Source: CAIYRG01 sp964494505 (GTDB lineage: Bacteria > Pseudomonadota > Alphaproteobacteria > Micropepsales > Micropepsaceae). From it: 64,000 nt of DNA. The stretch is from NCBI GenBank assembly GCA_964494505.1, contig CAZBRO010000007.1:124001-188000 (forward strand). The letters are read 5' to 3'. The translations under genes were made by a program, and so were the position numbers. The first letter of the stretch is position 1. The number at the start of each line of letters is the position of its first letter. Below the pieces are notes generated by a model. It was not told the origin of the DNA. It ran no database searches and saw only the letters and a list, made by a program, of their open reading frames with translations. Below, piece after piece: positions 35,148 through 43,870 of this stretch.

Positions 35148-35166
35148 TCCGCCTACGGAGATATCC

Positions 35167-36459
35167 ATGCTTACGTCCGCCCAGCGCCGCGACAAGATCA
35201 ACGCCGTGATCCGGGTTTCCGCGGGCAATTTCCTGGAGATGTACGATTTCATCATCTACGGCTATTACGCGCGCTACATCGCCGACACGTTCTTCCCCGG
35301 CCAGAGCGAGTTCCTGCGTCTGGTGCTGTCGCTGATGACGTTCGGCGCCGGCTTCCTGATGCGTCCCATCGGTGCGATCGTGCTCGGCGCCTACATGGAT
35401 CGCGCCGGACGCCGCAAAGGGCTGATCGTGGCGCTCGCGCTGATGGGCGCGGGTACGCTCTCCATCGCGGTGACGCCGGGCTATGCGCAGATTGGCTTCA
35501 TCGCGCCGCTCATCATCGTCGCCGGGCGGCTGCTGCAGGGATTTTCCGCCGGCGTTCAGATCGGCGGCTGTTCGGTTTATCTGGCCGAGATCGCGACGCC
35601 GGGCAATCGCGGCTTCTATTGTTCGTGGCAATCGGGCAGCCAGCAGGTGGCCGTGGTGCTGTCGGCGCTGCTGGGCGTCGCCCTGACCGGCGTGCTGCCA
35701 CCGGAACAGATGACGGCGTGGGGCTGGCGGGTGCCGATCCTGATCGGTTGCCTCATCGTGCCGCTCGTCTTCTGGCTCAGGCGCTCGCTCGAAGAGACCG
35801 AGGCTTTCGCGAAATGCACCCCGATGCAATCGAGCCGCGCAGTGCTGAAGCGCGTCTCGGAGAATTGGGGGATCGTCACCATCGGCGCGATGCTGTCGAT
35901 TCTGACCACGACGACCTTCTATCTCATCACGGTTTACACGCCGACCTATGGCAGCCAGGTTTTGCACCTCGATCCCGTCGGCAACATGCTGGTGACGCTG
36001 TGCGTCGGGGTGTCCAATTTCATCTGGCTTCCCATCGGGGGCGCGCTCTCGGACCGCATCGGACGGCGGCCGCTTCTGTTCTTCATTCCGGTTCTTTGCC
36101 TCGTCACGGCCTATCCGGCGATGGCCTGGCTGGTGGCAGGCCCGAGCTTCGCGAAGCTTCTCGCGGTGACGTTGTGGTTTTCCATGATCTTCGGGCTCTA
36201 CAATGGCGCGATGATTCCGATGCTCGCCGAGATCGTGCCGGCCGAGGTGCGCGCTGCCGCGTTCGCGCTTGCCTATAGTCTGGCGACCGCGATCTTCGGC
36301 GGCTTTACGCCGCTGGTCTCCACCTATCTCGTGGAAGCCACGGGAAACCGCGCCGCGCCCGCGTTGTGGCTGTCGCTTGCGGCGGCCATCAGCCTGGCGG
36401 CGGCGGTGATGTCACGGCGCGTGCCCGCGCAAGCCGGCTTGCAAGCCGCGATGGCTTGA
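35167..36459 (+). CDS. MFS transporter, metabolite:H+ symporter type (2 of 3)
   Basis: A 430-residue paralogue of the preceding transporter, with NFLEMYDFIIYGYYARYI, GAIVLGAYMDRAGRRKG and RLLQGFSAGVQIGGCSVYLAE in place of the first copy's motifs. Note Q and C in helix 4 (VQIGGCSV) where the neighbours have E/V-G-G-V, a possible substrate-site difference. GGAG lies seven bases before the ATG. Confidence 0.9.
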   Translation: MLTSAQRRDKINAVIRVSAGNFLEMYDFIIYGYYARYIADTFFPGQSEFLRLVLSLMTFGAGFLMRPIGAIVLGAYMDRAGRRKGLIVALALMGAGTLSIAVTPGYAQIGFIAPLIIVAGRLLQGFSAGVQIGGCSVYLAEIATPGNRGFYCSWQSGSQQVAVVLSALLGVALTGVLPPEQMTAWGWRVPILIGCLIVPLVFWLRRSLEETEAFAKCTPMQSSRAVLKRVSENWGIVTIGAMLSILTTTTFYLITVYTPTYGSQVLHLDPVGNMLVTLCVGVSNFIWLPIGGALSDRIGRRPLLFFIPVLCLVTAYPAMAWLVAGPSFAKLLAVTLWFSMIFGLYNGAMIPMLAEIVPAEVRAAAFALAYSLATAIFGGFTPLVSTYLVEATGNRAAPALWLSLAAAISLAAAVMSRRVPAQAGLQAAMA

Positions 36460-36461
36460 CC

Positions 36462-37751
36462 ATGCTCACCCGCGAACAGCGCAAGGCGAAGATGGGCGCG
36501 GTGATCCGCGCGGCATCCGGCAATTTTCTCGAGCTCTACGATTTCCTCGTCTACATCTATTTCGCGAGCTATATCGCGAAAGCGTTCTTCCCGACGAAAG
36601 ACGATTTCACCTCGCTGATGCTTGCGCTCGGCACCTATGGCGTCGCCTCCATCGCGCGACCCTTCGGCGCGATCATTCTCGGCTCCTATATGGACCGCAA
36701 AGGCCGCCGCAAAGGCCTCATCCTCACGCTTGCGCTGATGGCGGTGGGGACGGTGTCGCTCGCCTTCACGCCGTCCTACGCCACCATCGGGCTTGTCGCG
36801 CCGCTGATCATTACGCTCGGCCGGCTGGTACAGGGATTTTCGCTGGGCGTGGAAGCGGGCGGGGTGAATGTGTATCTGGCAGAAATCGCGACGCCGGGAA
36901 ATCGCGGTTTCTATTGCGCCTGGCAGGCATCGAGCCAGGCGCTCGGCGTGATGGCCGCCACCGGATTGGGCGTGCTTTTGACCGCCATCCTCACCACGCA
37001 GCAGATGGAAGATTGGGGCTGGCGCATTCCTTTGATCGTCGGCTGTCTCATCATTCCGGTGCTGTTCTGGCTGCTCAACAGCCTGCCCGAAACCGAAGTG
37101 TTCGAGCATTCGACCCATGCGCGCTCGACAGGCGAAATCCTGCGCATCCTCGCCGAGCATTGGCCGATCCTGGTCATCGGCATGGCGATGACCATCCTCA
37201 ACACAACCGCGTTCTACTTCGTGAACGGCTACACGCCGACCTTCGGGAGCGCGGCCCTGCATCTGGCCCCGCTCGGCAATTTCGTCGTTGCGCTGGTGGT
37301 GGGAACCGCGAGCTTCATCCTGTTGCCGATTGGCGGCGCGATTTCGGATCGCATCGGTCGCTGGCCTTTTGCCATCGGCACGCCGTTGCTGGTGCTTGCG
37401 ACCGCCTACCCGGCGCTGTCATGGCTGGTCGCCGCACCCAGCTTCACGCGGCTTTTGATCGTGGAGATGTGGCTTGCGGTGCTCTATTCGATGTATGCGG
37501 GCGCGTTGGTGCCGCTGCTCGCCGAGGTCATTCCGGGCAAGGTGCGCAGTTCCGGTTACGCGATCATCCTCAGCATCGCCAACGGATTGTTCGGCGCCTT
37601 CACGCCGGCCATCGCGACCTTCCTGATCCAGATGACCGGCAACCGCGCTTCGCCCGCGCTGTGGCTGACGGCGGCCGGGGCGGTGAGCCTCGTTGCCGCG
37701 TTCGCCGCCCGGCGTGCAGTCCGCACCCCTGTGCTGCAGCCCTCGATGTGA
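36462..37751 (+). CDS. MFS transporter, metabolite:H+ symporter type (3 of 3)
   Basis: A 429-residue third paralogue: NFLELYDFLVYIYFASYI, GAIILGSYMDRKGRRKG, RLVQGFSLGVEAGGVNVYLAE. It begins two bases after the stop of copy 2 and its own stop overlaps the start of the glycosyltransferase-like gene. Three tandem MHS carriers in one operon suggest either diversification for several carboxylates or a dosage effect. Confidence 0.9.
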   Translation: MLTREQRKAKMGAVIRAASGNFLELYDFLVYIYFASYIAKAFFPTKDDFTSLMLALGTYGVASIARPFGAIILGSYMDRKGRRKGLILTLALMAVGTVSLAFTPSYATIGLVAPLIITLGRLVQGFSLGVEAGGVNVYLAEIATPGNRGFYCAWQASSQALGVMAATGLGVLLTAILTTQQMEDWGWRIPLIVGCLIIPVLFWLLNSLPETEVFEHSTHARSTGEILRILAEHWPILVIGMAMTILNTTAFYFVNGYTPTFGSAALHLAPLGNFVVALVVGTASFILLPIGGAISDRIGRWPFAIGTPLLVLATAYPALSWLVAAPSFTRLLIVEMWLAVLYSMYAGALVPLLAEVIPGKVRSSGYAIILSIANGLFGAFTPAIATFLIQMTGNRASPALWLTAAGAVSLVAAFAARRAVRTPVLQPSM

Positions 37752-38629
37752 TGACAGCAGGCCCCAAGCGCGCCGTCTTTGCCGGATGTGCGCGGAATTG
37801 CGCGACCCATCTGCCGGCCGTGCTGCGCAATATCGAGCGGATGAGCGCGCTGTTCGGCGATGTGGGTGTCGTGATCGTCGAGAACGATTCGACGGACGCG
37901 ACGCGGCAGGTTCTGGAAACATGGGGCACCGGACGGCGGAATTTCCACCTCGTCAAATTGGACGGGCTTGCCTCTGCGGTGGCCCAGCGCACGGTGCGGC
38001 TGGAGCTTGCACGCAATCTCTATGCCGATTTCGTCCGCACCAGCGATACGCTGTCCGCGTTCGATTATCTCATCGTGCTCGATTGCGACGAGGTCAATGT
38101 GCGGGAGGCCGATCTGAGAGCGGTGGCCCGCGCGTTGGAATTCCTGGAGCGCGAGGAAACAAACGCGGCCGTGTTCGCGAACAATACCGGGCTCTACCAC
38201 GATGTCTGGGCGTTGCGGCACGATCGGCTCTGTCCGGGCGATGCCTGGGAAGAGGTGATGGATTACGCGCTCAAGCACCATGTCCCGGACGACATCGCAT
38301 TCAAGGAGACGTTCGAGAAGCGGCTGATCGCGTTCGATCCTGCCGCCGGCGCAATCGAGGTCGAATCGGCGTTCGACGGGTTGGGCATCTACAAGATGGG
38401 CTTCGTGCGGCGGAACGTGAATCCGTATCTCGGCTACAAGGTCCGCGCCATGACCAGGGACGGCCGGATCGGAATCGTGCGGCTGCAGACCTGCGAACAC
38501 GTCCATTTCAACCGGGGTATAAGGGCGCTTGGCGGGCGGCTCTTCATCCTTCCCTATCTGGTCACGTTCAACGCGGTTGCGGGCAAAATCCCGGTACCGG
38601 TTTCGGCCTGGCGCTCGATGCTTTTCTGA
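37751..38629 (+). CDS. putative glycosyltransferase (GT-A like, CAP59-type)
   Basis: A 292-residue protein without signal peptide. The start VFAGCARNCATHLPAVLRNI, the following VVIVENDSTDATRQVLETW and the FDYLIVLDCDEVN block (acid pair, candidate metal-binding DxD equivalent, about residue 112) match a GT-A type nucleotide-sugar binding domain seen in CAP59-like proteins. A second half with HVPDDIAFKETFEKRL and EHVHFNRGIR is typical for the same group. The acceptor is unknown; its overlap with the third MFS gene (ATG within ATGTGATG) indicates cotranscription, functionally odd. Confidence 0.62.
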   Translation: MTAGPKRAVFAGCARNCATHLPAVLRNIERMSALFGDVGVVIVENDSTDATRQVLETWGTGRRNFHLVKLDGLASAVAQRTVRLELARNLYADFVRTSDTLSAFDYLIVLDCDEVNVREADLRAVARALEFLEREETNAAVFANNTGLYHDVWALRHDRLCPGDAWEEVMDYALKHHVPDDIAFKETFEKRLIAFDPAAGAIEVESAFDGLGIYKMGFVRRNVNPYLGYKVRAMTRDGRIGIVRLQTCEHVHFNRGIRALGGRLFILPYLVTFNAVAGKIPVPVSAWRSMLF

Positions 38630-38690
38630 TACAAAAGCGGTACGGATTTGTGGCATAATTGTTTGGTCGAAAGACATGAAGGGGAAAATC

Positions 38691-39257
38691 ATGCGCCTTT
38701 TAAGCCTCGTTCCCGCCGTGCTGGCGTTGTTCTTTTCGACCGCCGTCTATGCCCAGCAATGGTCGGAATGGTCCGATCGCGAGAACCGCTTCACCGTCAA
38801 TTTCCCGGGCGATCCCACGAAGACGGAAATCACCTACAAGACGGCGAAGGGAACGAACCTGAAGGCGCGCATCTTCATGGCGACTGCGGACCCCAAGTCG
38901 CGCTCGGCCGGCACCTATTCCGTGACCGTGGTGGATTATGCCTCTGCGCCGGACGAGATCGCGACGGCCATCGCCGATGCGGCGGCTCAAATCCGCACCA
39001 AGGGCGCGGTGAAATACGACGAAGCCAACAACATCGACCAGATGGCGAGCTGGCGGCTGACCGTCGAAACGCCGGACCGGCACCGCATCCTCGCCGAAGC
39101 CCTGATGTCGGCCGAGAAGCGTCTCTACATCGTGCAGGCGGACACGCCGATGAATGTGCCGCCGCCCGCACAGTTCCAGGCCTCGCTGCAGATCCTCGAC
39201 GAGGAAGGCGTGCGTATACGCTACAAGACCGTCGGCAGCAGCGAACGGGTGCGGTAG
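38691..39257 (+). CDS. secreted protein of unknown function
   Basis: About 188 residues. The ATG at 38691, with GGGG seven bases upstream, gives a signal peptide MRLLSLVPAVLALFFSTAVY followed by AQQWSEW. The mature part (FTVNFPGDPTKTEI, YSVTVVDYASAP, RLYIVQADTP) resembles small periplasmic beta/alpha proteins found widely in Alphaproteobacteria without assigned role. An alternative start lies at 38676. Confidence 0.7.
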   Translation: MRLLSLVPAVLALFFSTAVYAQQWSEWSDRENRFTVNFPGDPTKTEITYKTAKGTNLKARIFMATADPKSRSAGTYSVTVVDYASAPDEIATAIADAAAQIRTKGAVKYDEANNIDQMASWRLTVETPDRHRILAEALMSAEKRLYIVQADTPMNVPPPAQFQASLQILDEEGVRIRYKTVGSSERVR

Positions 39258-39277
39258 GAGCCGCCCGGAGGGCGCAC

Positions 39278-39922
39278 ATGACGGGAATAAAGCTCAGTCC
39301 CGCGGGGATCGCCGATCGCGGACTCATGAAGGATGCGCAGGCGCGGAAAGCCGGGGCCACCGACCTCGATATCAAGCTTTCGCGGGAGTCGGGATTCGAT
39401 GCGCGCGACATCATGAACTTGCGCAAATTCACGCTGGAGAAAGCGCTGCTAATTGTTTTTCGCTGTCCCAAGCCGTCGGCGCGCGCCTTCCACGGCGATT
39501 TTCCCGCCAAGACCTGGGCGACCAAGACAAAGACGAACGAGACCGGGACCGTTTTCGGCCGCGGCGGGACTCTGATGGTGTCGGACTACGACATGATGAG
39601 CGCATGGCGCGCGACCGGAACCGGCTACCAGAAGATCTACGTCTCCTCGATTCGAGGCCCGGGCGCATCGAGTGGGCCGTGGCTTCCCCAATCCGCGTCA
39701 CTCGTGCGCGACATGAACGGGTTCCTGATCACCAAGATTCAGCATGGCTGCCAGGACGACTGGCAATCGGCGCAGAATCCCGGCGTGAAGATGTCGGACC
39801 ATTTCCTGGCAATCAGGCGGGGCGACGGCATTTACCTACGCGATCCGGTTGTCTGCGAGAATTTCTACCGCAGCCATTCGCTGTTCTGGCCCTATGGCGC
39901 AGGCGGAAAATATGTCGGATGA
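39278..39922 (+). CDS. unknown protein; possible compact nucleotidyl-cyclase-toxin-like domain
   Basis: A 214-residue protein with no signal peptide; GGAG precedes the ATG. I do not recognise it with certainty. It shows, weakly, the spaced motifs of ExoY/edema factor/CyaA cyclases: FR at 61-62, FPAK ending at Lys78 (16 residues on; 17 in CyaA), Lys83 and Lys85 (+5 and +7, as Lys58/63/65 of CyaA), DYD at 103-105 within MVSDYDMM, and HG at 156-157. The segment between the lysines and DYD is far shorter than in the toxins. If real it would be a degenerate or minimal member, related to the better match at 55065. Otherwise an orphan hypothetical. Confidence 0.55.
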   Translation: MTGIKLSPAGIADRGLMKDAQARKAGATDLDIKLSRESGFDARDIMNLRKFTLEKALLIVFRCPKPSARAFHGDFPAKTWATKTKTNETGTVFGRGGTLMVSDYDMMSAWRATGTGYQKIYVSSIRGPGASSGPWLPQSASLVRDMNGFLITKIQHGCQDDWQSAQNPGVKMSDHFLAIRRGDGIYLRDPVVCENFYRSHSLFWPYGAGGKYVG

Positions 39923-39988
39923 CCGGTCCAGCGGCTCCGGCACGACATCGCGGGAGCCGCAGCCAATGTGGAAGCGGCCGAGCTTGCA

Positions 39989-41023
39989 CTACCGCGCGAC
40001 TTTGATGGCGTCGGAGGCGATCTTCACCACGTCCGGCGGATAGGAATAAACTTCCTTCACCAGCTGTTCGACCTTGGCGCCCGATTGCGGGCGCACTTCG
40101 AGATCGAGCTTCTTCATCTCGGCGAGGAAGTCCGGGTCCTTCATGGTGGCGTCGAAGGCATCGCGCAGCGCCTTGACGCGATCGGGCGGCATGTTCGGCG
40201 GCGCCGCAAAGGGCCGCGCCATCACCTGACGCGAGAAGATCAGTTTCAGCGCCGCCTTTTCCTTCGGATCGCCTGTCTGATCGATGACGAGCGGTACGCC
40301 GGGGATATCCTTGTTCACTTCGACGCCCAATTGCAGCGGCACGGTGACGAGCTTCTTGTCCAGAAGGTCGTGATCGCGCGAAAGCAGCGCCGTCCACGAC
40401 CAGCCGCAGCGGCCGTCCACTTCGCCGCGGCGCATGGCAAGCAGCACTTCGGTGCCGCCGGGGAAGCCGGTGATGAGGCGGCCCGGCAGATGGAACATGT
40501 TGCGCAGCACGTTCGCGTAGATGTCGAGGTCGGAGGTGACGCCCGAGCCTCCGACCTTCCAGGGCTTGGTCTTCATGTCGGCCCAGCTCTTGATCCCCGA
40601 CGCCGCCCAGAAGACGCAGACGGAGGGTTCGTCGGTGACGCTGCCGATCCAGGTGAATTTTGTCGCATCGAATTGTTCGCCGGTGGTGCGCCCCAAGAGC
40701 TTCTCCATGGGGATGCCGCGCGCGAAGGTGCCGATGACCGTGCCGTCCTTGGGGGCGACGTTGTAGATGTAGTTCGCGACTTTCAGGGTGCCGGCGCCGG
40801 GCATGTTCTGCGGCACCATGGTCGGGTTGCCGGGGATGTGCTTGCCCATGTAGCGCGCCAGCGTGCGGGCATAGATGTCGTAGCCTCCGCCCGCCGAAAA
40901 CCCGATCAGAACCTGGACGGTCTTGCCCTTGTAGAAATTGGCAATCGCGTCGGCGGCGTGTGCCGGCACCGCGGCAGTCAAGAGCGCGGCCACGGCGGCG
41001 GTGAAGAAACGGGACCAGACCAT
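39989..41023 (-). CDS. tctC: tripartite tricarboxylate transporter substrate-binding protein (TctC/Bug)
   Basis: Periplasmic solute receptor of 344 residues with a signal peptide (cleavage after PAHA). The Bug-family start GKTVQVLIGFSAGGGYDIYA, the NPTMVPQNMPGAGTLKVANYI block and the FPGGTEVLLAMRRGEVDG stretch are present. Such proteins bind citrate, other carboxylates or aromatic acids and hand them to TctAB. The gene follows the fused tctAB gene on the minus strand, the last in a run of four. Confidence 0.9.
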   Translation of the reverse strand: MVWSRFFTAAVAALLTAAVPAHAADAIANFYKGKTVQVLIGFSAGGGYDIYARTLARYMGKHIPGNPTMVPQNMPGAGTLKVANYIYNVAPKDGTVIGTFARGIPMEKLLGRTTGEQFDATKFTWIGSVTDEPSVCVFWAASGIKSWADMKTKPWKVGGSGVTSDLDIYANVLRNMFHLPGRLITGFPGGTEVLLAMRRGEVDGRCGWSWTALLSRDHDLLDKKLVTVPLQLGVEVNKDIPGVPLVIDQTGDPKEKAALKLIFSRQVMARPFAAPPNMPPDRVKALRDAFDATMKDPDFLAEMKKLDLEVRPQSGAKVEQLVKEVYSYPPDVVKIASDAIKVAR

Positions 41024-41069
41024 GCACGCTCCCAGGGATGAACGGGCAAACCTAGCGGGACGCGCGCGC

Positions 41070-43091
41070 CTACATCAAGCCGGTGGCGTCGCGCAAGGAG
41101 GGCACCCAGTCGCCGAGCACCGCCTGCGGCCAGGGCACCGACAGGCCGCGGTCGAACAGGGCGTAGCAGAACAACGTCATGGCCGCGGCGAAGATGACCG
41201 CGCGCGGCAGCGGCTCGCGGAATCCGAAACCCATATAGACGAACACGAAGACGCCGATGGCCGGGATGAAGCCGATCGTTGCGGCGAGCACGACCATCCC
41301 CACGAGCCACCCCAGGAATTCCACCGCACGCCTGACCGCCACGCGGGGCGGCAGAGGCGGGGGCTCCGCTACGGCGCCGTGCGGGGTTTTCACCGGGCTT
41401 TCCGCTTCATCGGCTCCGAACATCTCGGTAACGAGATTGAGCACCGCCACGATGAGGGCCGCCCAGCAGGCGGTGCGCGGCACGATCTGTTCGATCTCGG
41501 GCCAATCGGACGAGGTCACGAGGGCCGCAACGATCAGCGCGATCAGCGCGAGCGTGAACATCGCGCGCGGCTTCAGCCGCAAATGGGCGCGCGACAGATG
41601 CGTGAATTCGTGCGCGAGCCGGCTGACGGTGGCGCCTAGCGGCCGGTACAGCGCCCAGGCGATCAGGATCGCAATCCCGATCACCACCGGCCGCATCATC
41701 CAGCGCGCGCCGTAAATCTCGTTGGAGAGGAAGAGATAGCGCTCGAAGATCGGCCCGAGCACGAAACCCAAGACCATCGGCGGACGCGGCCAGGAGAAGC
41801 GCTTCATGATCCAGCCAACGGTGCCGAAGAACAGCAGGAAATAGAGGTCGCCCCAGCTCCGCGTCGCCTGGAAGGTCGCCACCAGCACGATGGGCATCAC
41901 CATGGGCAGCAGGATCTCGTGGCGCATCTCGGCGAAGCGGGCGAGGTGACGCGCGCCCAAGAGGCAGATCGCGGTGCCCAGCACATGGGCGAGCGTGAGA
42001 CTCCAGATGATGGAATAGGTGACGTCGAGATTCTTGCCGAGCATGTCGGGGCCCGGCGTCAGCCCATGCAGCAGGAACGCGCCCAATAGCAGCGTCATGG
42101 AGGCGCCCGCCGGCACGCCGAAGGCAATCGTGGGAACGAGGTGGCCGCCTTCCTTGGCGTTGTTCGAGGATTCGGGTGCGATCACGCCGCGCACATCGCC
42201 GGTGCCGAAGCTTTCCGGGTTCTTCTCCGTGCGGACGGCATAGCCGTAGACGATCCAGTCGATCACCGCCGAGCCGATCCCGGGCACCACGCCGAGCGCG
42301 GTGCCAAGCGCACTGCATTTCAGCACCAGCCGCCAATTCCGGAACACATCGCGCACGCCTTCCCACTGGCTGGAGATTTTCACGTCCAGGCGTTCGCCCG
42401 CGATCTTCCTGCGGTTGATCGCGAGATCGGCGAGTTCGGGCAGCGCGAAGAGGCCGAGCGTCACCGGGATCAGCGGCACGCCGTCGAACAGATAGAGCCA
42501 GTTGAAGGTCCAGCGCAGCGTACCGGTCTGCGTGCCCGAACCAATCATGGAGATCATCAGTCCGATGCCGGCGGCGGTCAGCCCCTTCAGCGGCGCGCGT
42601 CCGGACAAGGTCGCCACCATCGATAGCCCGAAAATGCTGAACGCCAGCAGTTCCGGCGAACCGATGGCGAGCATCAGCGGCTGCAGCAGCGGGATGGCAA
42701 GCGCGAGCACAAGCGCCCCGAACAAGCCGCCGATCGCCGCCGACACGAACCCGGCGCCGAAGGCGCGCCCCGCCTGGCCCTGGCGCGCCATCTGATGCCC
42801 GTCGATCACGGTGGCGGCTGCGCCCACCGTGCCGGGCACGCCGAAGAGGACGGCGGGAATGAGGTCCGATGTGGTGGTGACCGCGGCGACTCCCAGCAGC
42901 AGCGCGAACGAGGTCGGCGCATCGAGATTGTAGGTGAAGGGAATCAGGACGGCCAACGCCACCACGCCGCCCAATCCGGGCATGCAGCCGATTGCCAGGC
43001 CGATCAGCACGCCGAGCACAAGGATGACAAGGCGGTGCCACTCCAGCAGCAGCTGAAGCGCCTGAATCGCCATATGCAATTGGCCCGGCAT
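41070..43091 (-). CDS. fused TctA-TctB transporter membrane protein
   Basis: A 673-residue polytopic protein joining both membrane subunits of a tripartite tricarboxylate transporter. Residues 1-500 form TctA (GLAIGCMPGLGGVVALAVLI, GVPGTVGAAATVIDGHQMA, FGVPAGASMTLLLGAFLLHG), and the remainder, from RAMFTLALIALIVAAL, is a four-helix TctB-like domain. TctA and TctB are usually separate genes. Start at GTG/ATG 43091 or at the internal Met7 (43073); the region upstream holds a palindromic repeat. Works with the downstream TctC. Confidence 0.9.
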   Translation of the reverse strand: MPGQLHMAIQALQLLLEWHRLVILVLGVLIGLAIGCMPGLGGVVALAVLIPFTYNLDAPTSFALLLGVAAVTTTSDLIPAVLFGVPGTVGAAATVIDGHQMARQGQAGRAFGAGFVSAAIGGLFGALVLALAIPLLQPLMLAIGSPELLAFSIFGLSMVATLSGRAPLKGLTAAGIGLMISMIGSGTQTGTLRWTFNWLYLFDGVPLIPVTLGLFALPELADLAINRRKIAGERLDVKISSQWEGVRDVFRNWRLVLKCSALGTALGVVPGIGSAVIDWIVYGYAVRTEKNPESFGTGDVRGVIAPESSNNAKEGGHLVPTIAFGVPAGASMTLLLGAFLLHGLTPGPDMLGKNLDVTYSIIWSLTLAHVLGTAICLLGARHLARFAEMRHEILLPMVMPIVLVATFQATRSWGDLYFLLFFGTVGWIMKRFSWPRPPMVLGFVLGPIFERYLFLSNEIYGARWMMRPVVIGIAILIAWALYRPLGATVSRLAHEFTHLSRAHLRLKPRAMFTLALIALIVAALVTSSDWPEIEQIVPRTACWAALIVAVLNLVTEMFGADEAESPVKTPHGAVAEPPPLPPRVAVRRAVEFLGWLVGMVVLAATIGFIPAIGVFVFVYMGFGFREPLPRAVIFAAAMTLFCYALFDRGLSVPWPQAVLGDWVPSLRDATGLM

Positions 43092-43140
43092 CGGCGCGTT
43101 GTTCCCCCCTTCGAATACGGCGGGCTATCTCGCTATCTTC

Positions 43141-43208
43141 CCCTCACCCCGACCCTCTCCCCCCGAGGGGGAGAGGGAGCGAAGGGCATCGCCCTGAGCT
43201 GGTGAGGG
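43141..43208. repeat. palindromic intergenic repeat, CCCTCACCCC type
   Basis: Outer arms CCCTCACC (43141-43148) and GGTGAGGG (43201-43208) enclose a perfect 11-bp hairpin CCCTCTCCCCC / GGGGGAGAGGG (43153-43163 with 43167-43177) and a further AGGGCATCGCCCT hairpin. A common type of extragenic palindrome in Alphaproteobacteria, different in sequence from the 29.8/32.4 kb family. It sits between the second cupin and the tctAB gene and could reduce read-through within that operon. Confidence 0.8.
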
Positions 43209-43299
43209 GGCGGTTTTCCGCCCATCCCCCGTCCCGCATTTAAGCAGCGCTGGGGCGGCTCAGGCTACACAGACGCGTGAAGCGGGCCACCGGTCAAAC

Positions 43300-43845
43300 C
43301 TAGAACCCCGGCGCGTTCTCCACCTGGTCGAGCCAGTTGAAGCCCATCGCCTTGACGATGCGGTTGTTGATGACGATCAGCCGCGCCTCGCCTTTGCCGG
43401 TGTTGAAATGCTGATGGATGGAGAAGGGCGGGATGTAGATGAAATCGCCGCGCTGCCATTCGGACTTTTTCGGCTCGGTCTCCCAATCCCAGTGATAGGC
43501 GTCGATGCAATCGAATTTCACGTCCCAGTGCAGGTCGTAGCCCGAGCCTTCCGCGACGAAGACCACTTCTTCCCACATATGACGGTGTTTGCCGGACTGC
43601 GCGCCCTCCTTGAGGTAGAGCATGTAGGCATCGACGCATTTCTCCCGCGTGCCCATCTTCTCGTGCACCAGATGGCGGATGATGCCGTCCGGCGAATTTT
43701 CGAAGGGCTGGTCTTCGGCGCTCACCACATTGGGGGCGTGTTCGTAATCGGCGCGGAAATCCAGTGAGCTCTGGATGTCTTCCTTGCGGTAATTCGCGGT
43801 CTTGGTGCCCACATGGGCGACGTCGCGTTCTTCGATGACTTTCAT
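43300..43845 (-). CDS. cupin-domain protein B
   Basis: A 181-residue single-domain cupin. Motif 1 is GKHRHMWEEVVFVAEGSG (metal histidines and glutamate), motif 2 is FIYIPPFSIHQHFNTG with two further histidines. ATG at 43845 preceded by GGAGAG. It lies 25 bases downstream of the paralogous cupin A. Such cupins occur as dioxygenases, decarboxylase-like enzymes or sugar isomerases; the shared operon with a carboxylate transporter suggests a catabolic step. Confidence 0.8.
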   Translation of the reverse strand: MKVIEERDVAHVGTKTANYRKEDIQSSLDFRADYEHAPNVVSAEDQPFENSPDGIIRHLVHEKMGTREKCVDAYMLYLKEGAQSGKHRHMWEEVVFVAEGSGYDLHWDVKFDCIDAYHWDWETEPKKSEWQRGDFIYIPPFSIHQHFNTGKGEARLIVINNRIVKAMGFNWLDQVENAPGF

Positions 43846-43870
43846 GTCGTTCTCTCCGGGTGCGCTGGAT

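Noticed and set aside
41407..43041. Second-frame open frame of about 544 codons inside the tctAB region
   Set aside because: Same strand but shifted relative to TctA, which has complete family motifs; the shifted translation is arginine-rich and featureless.
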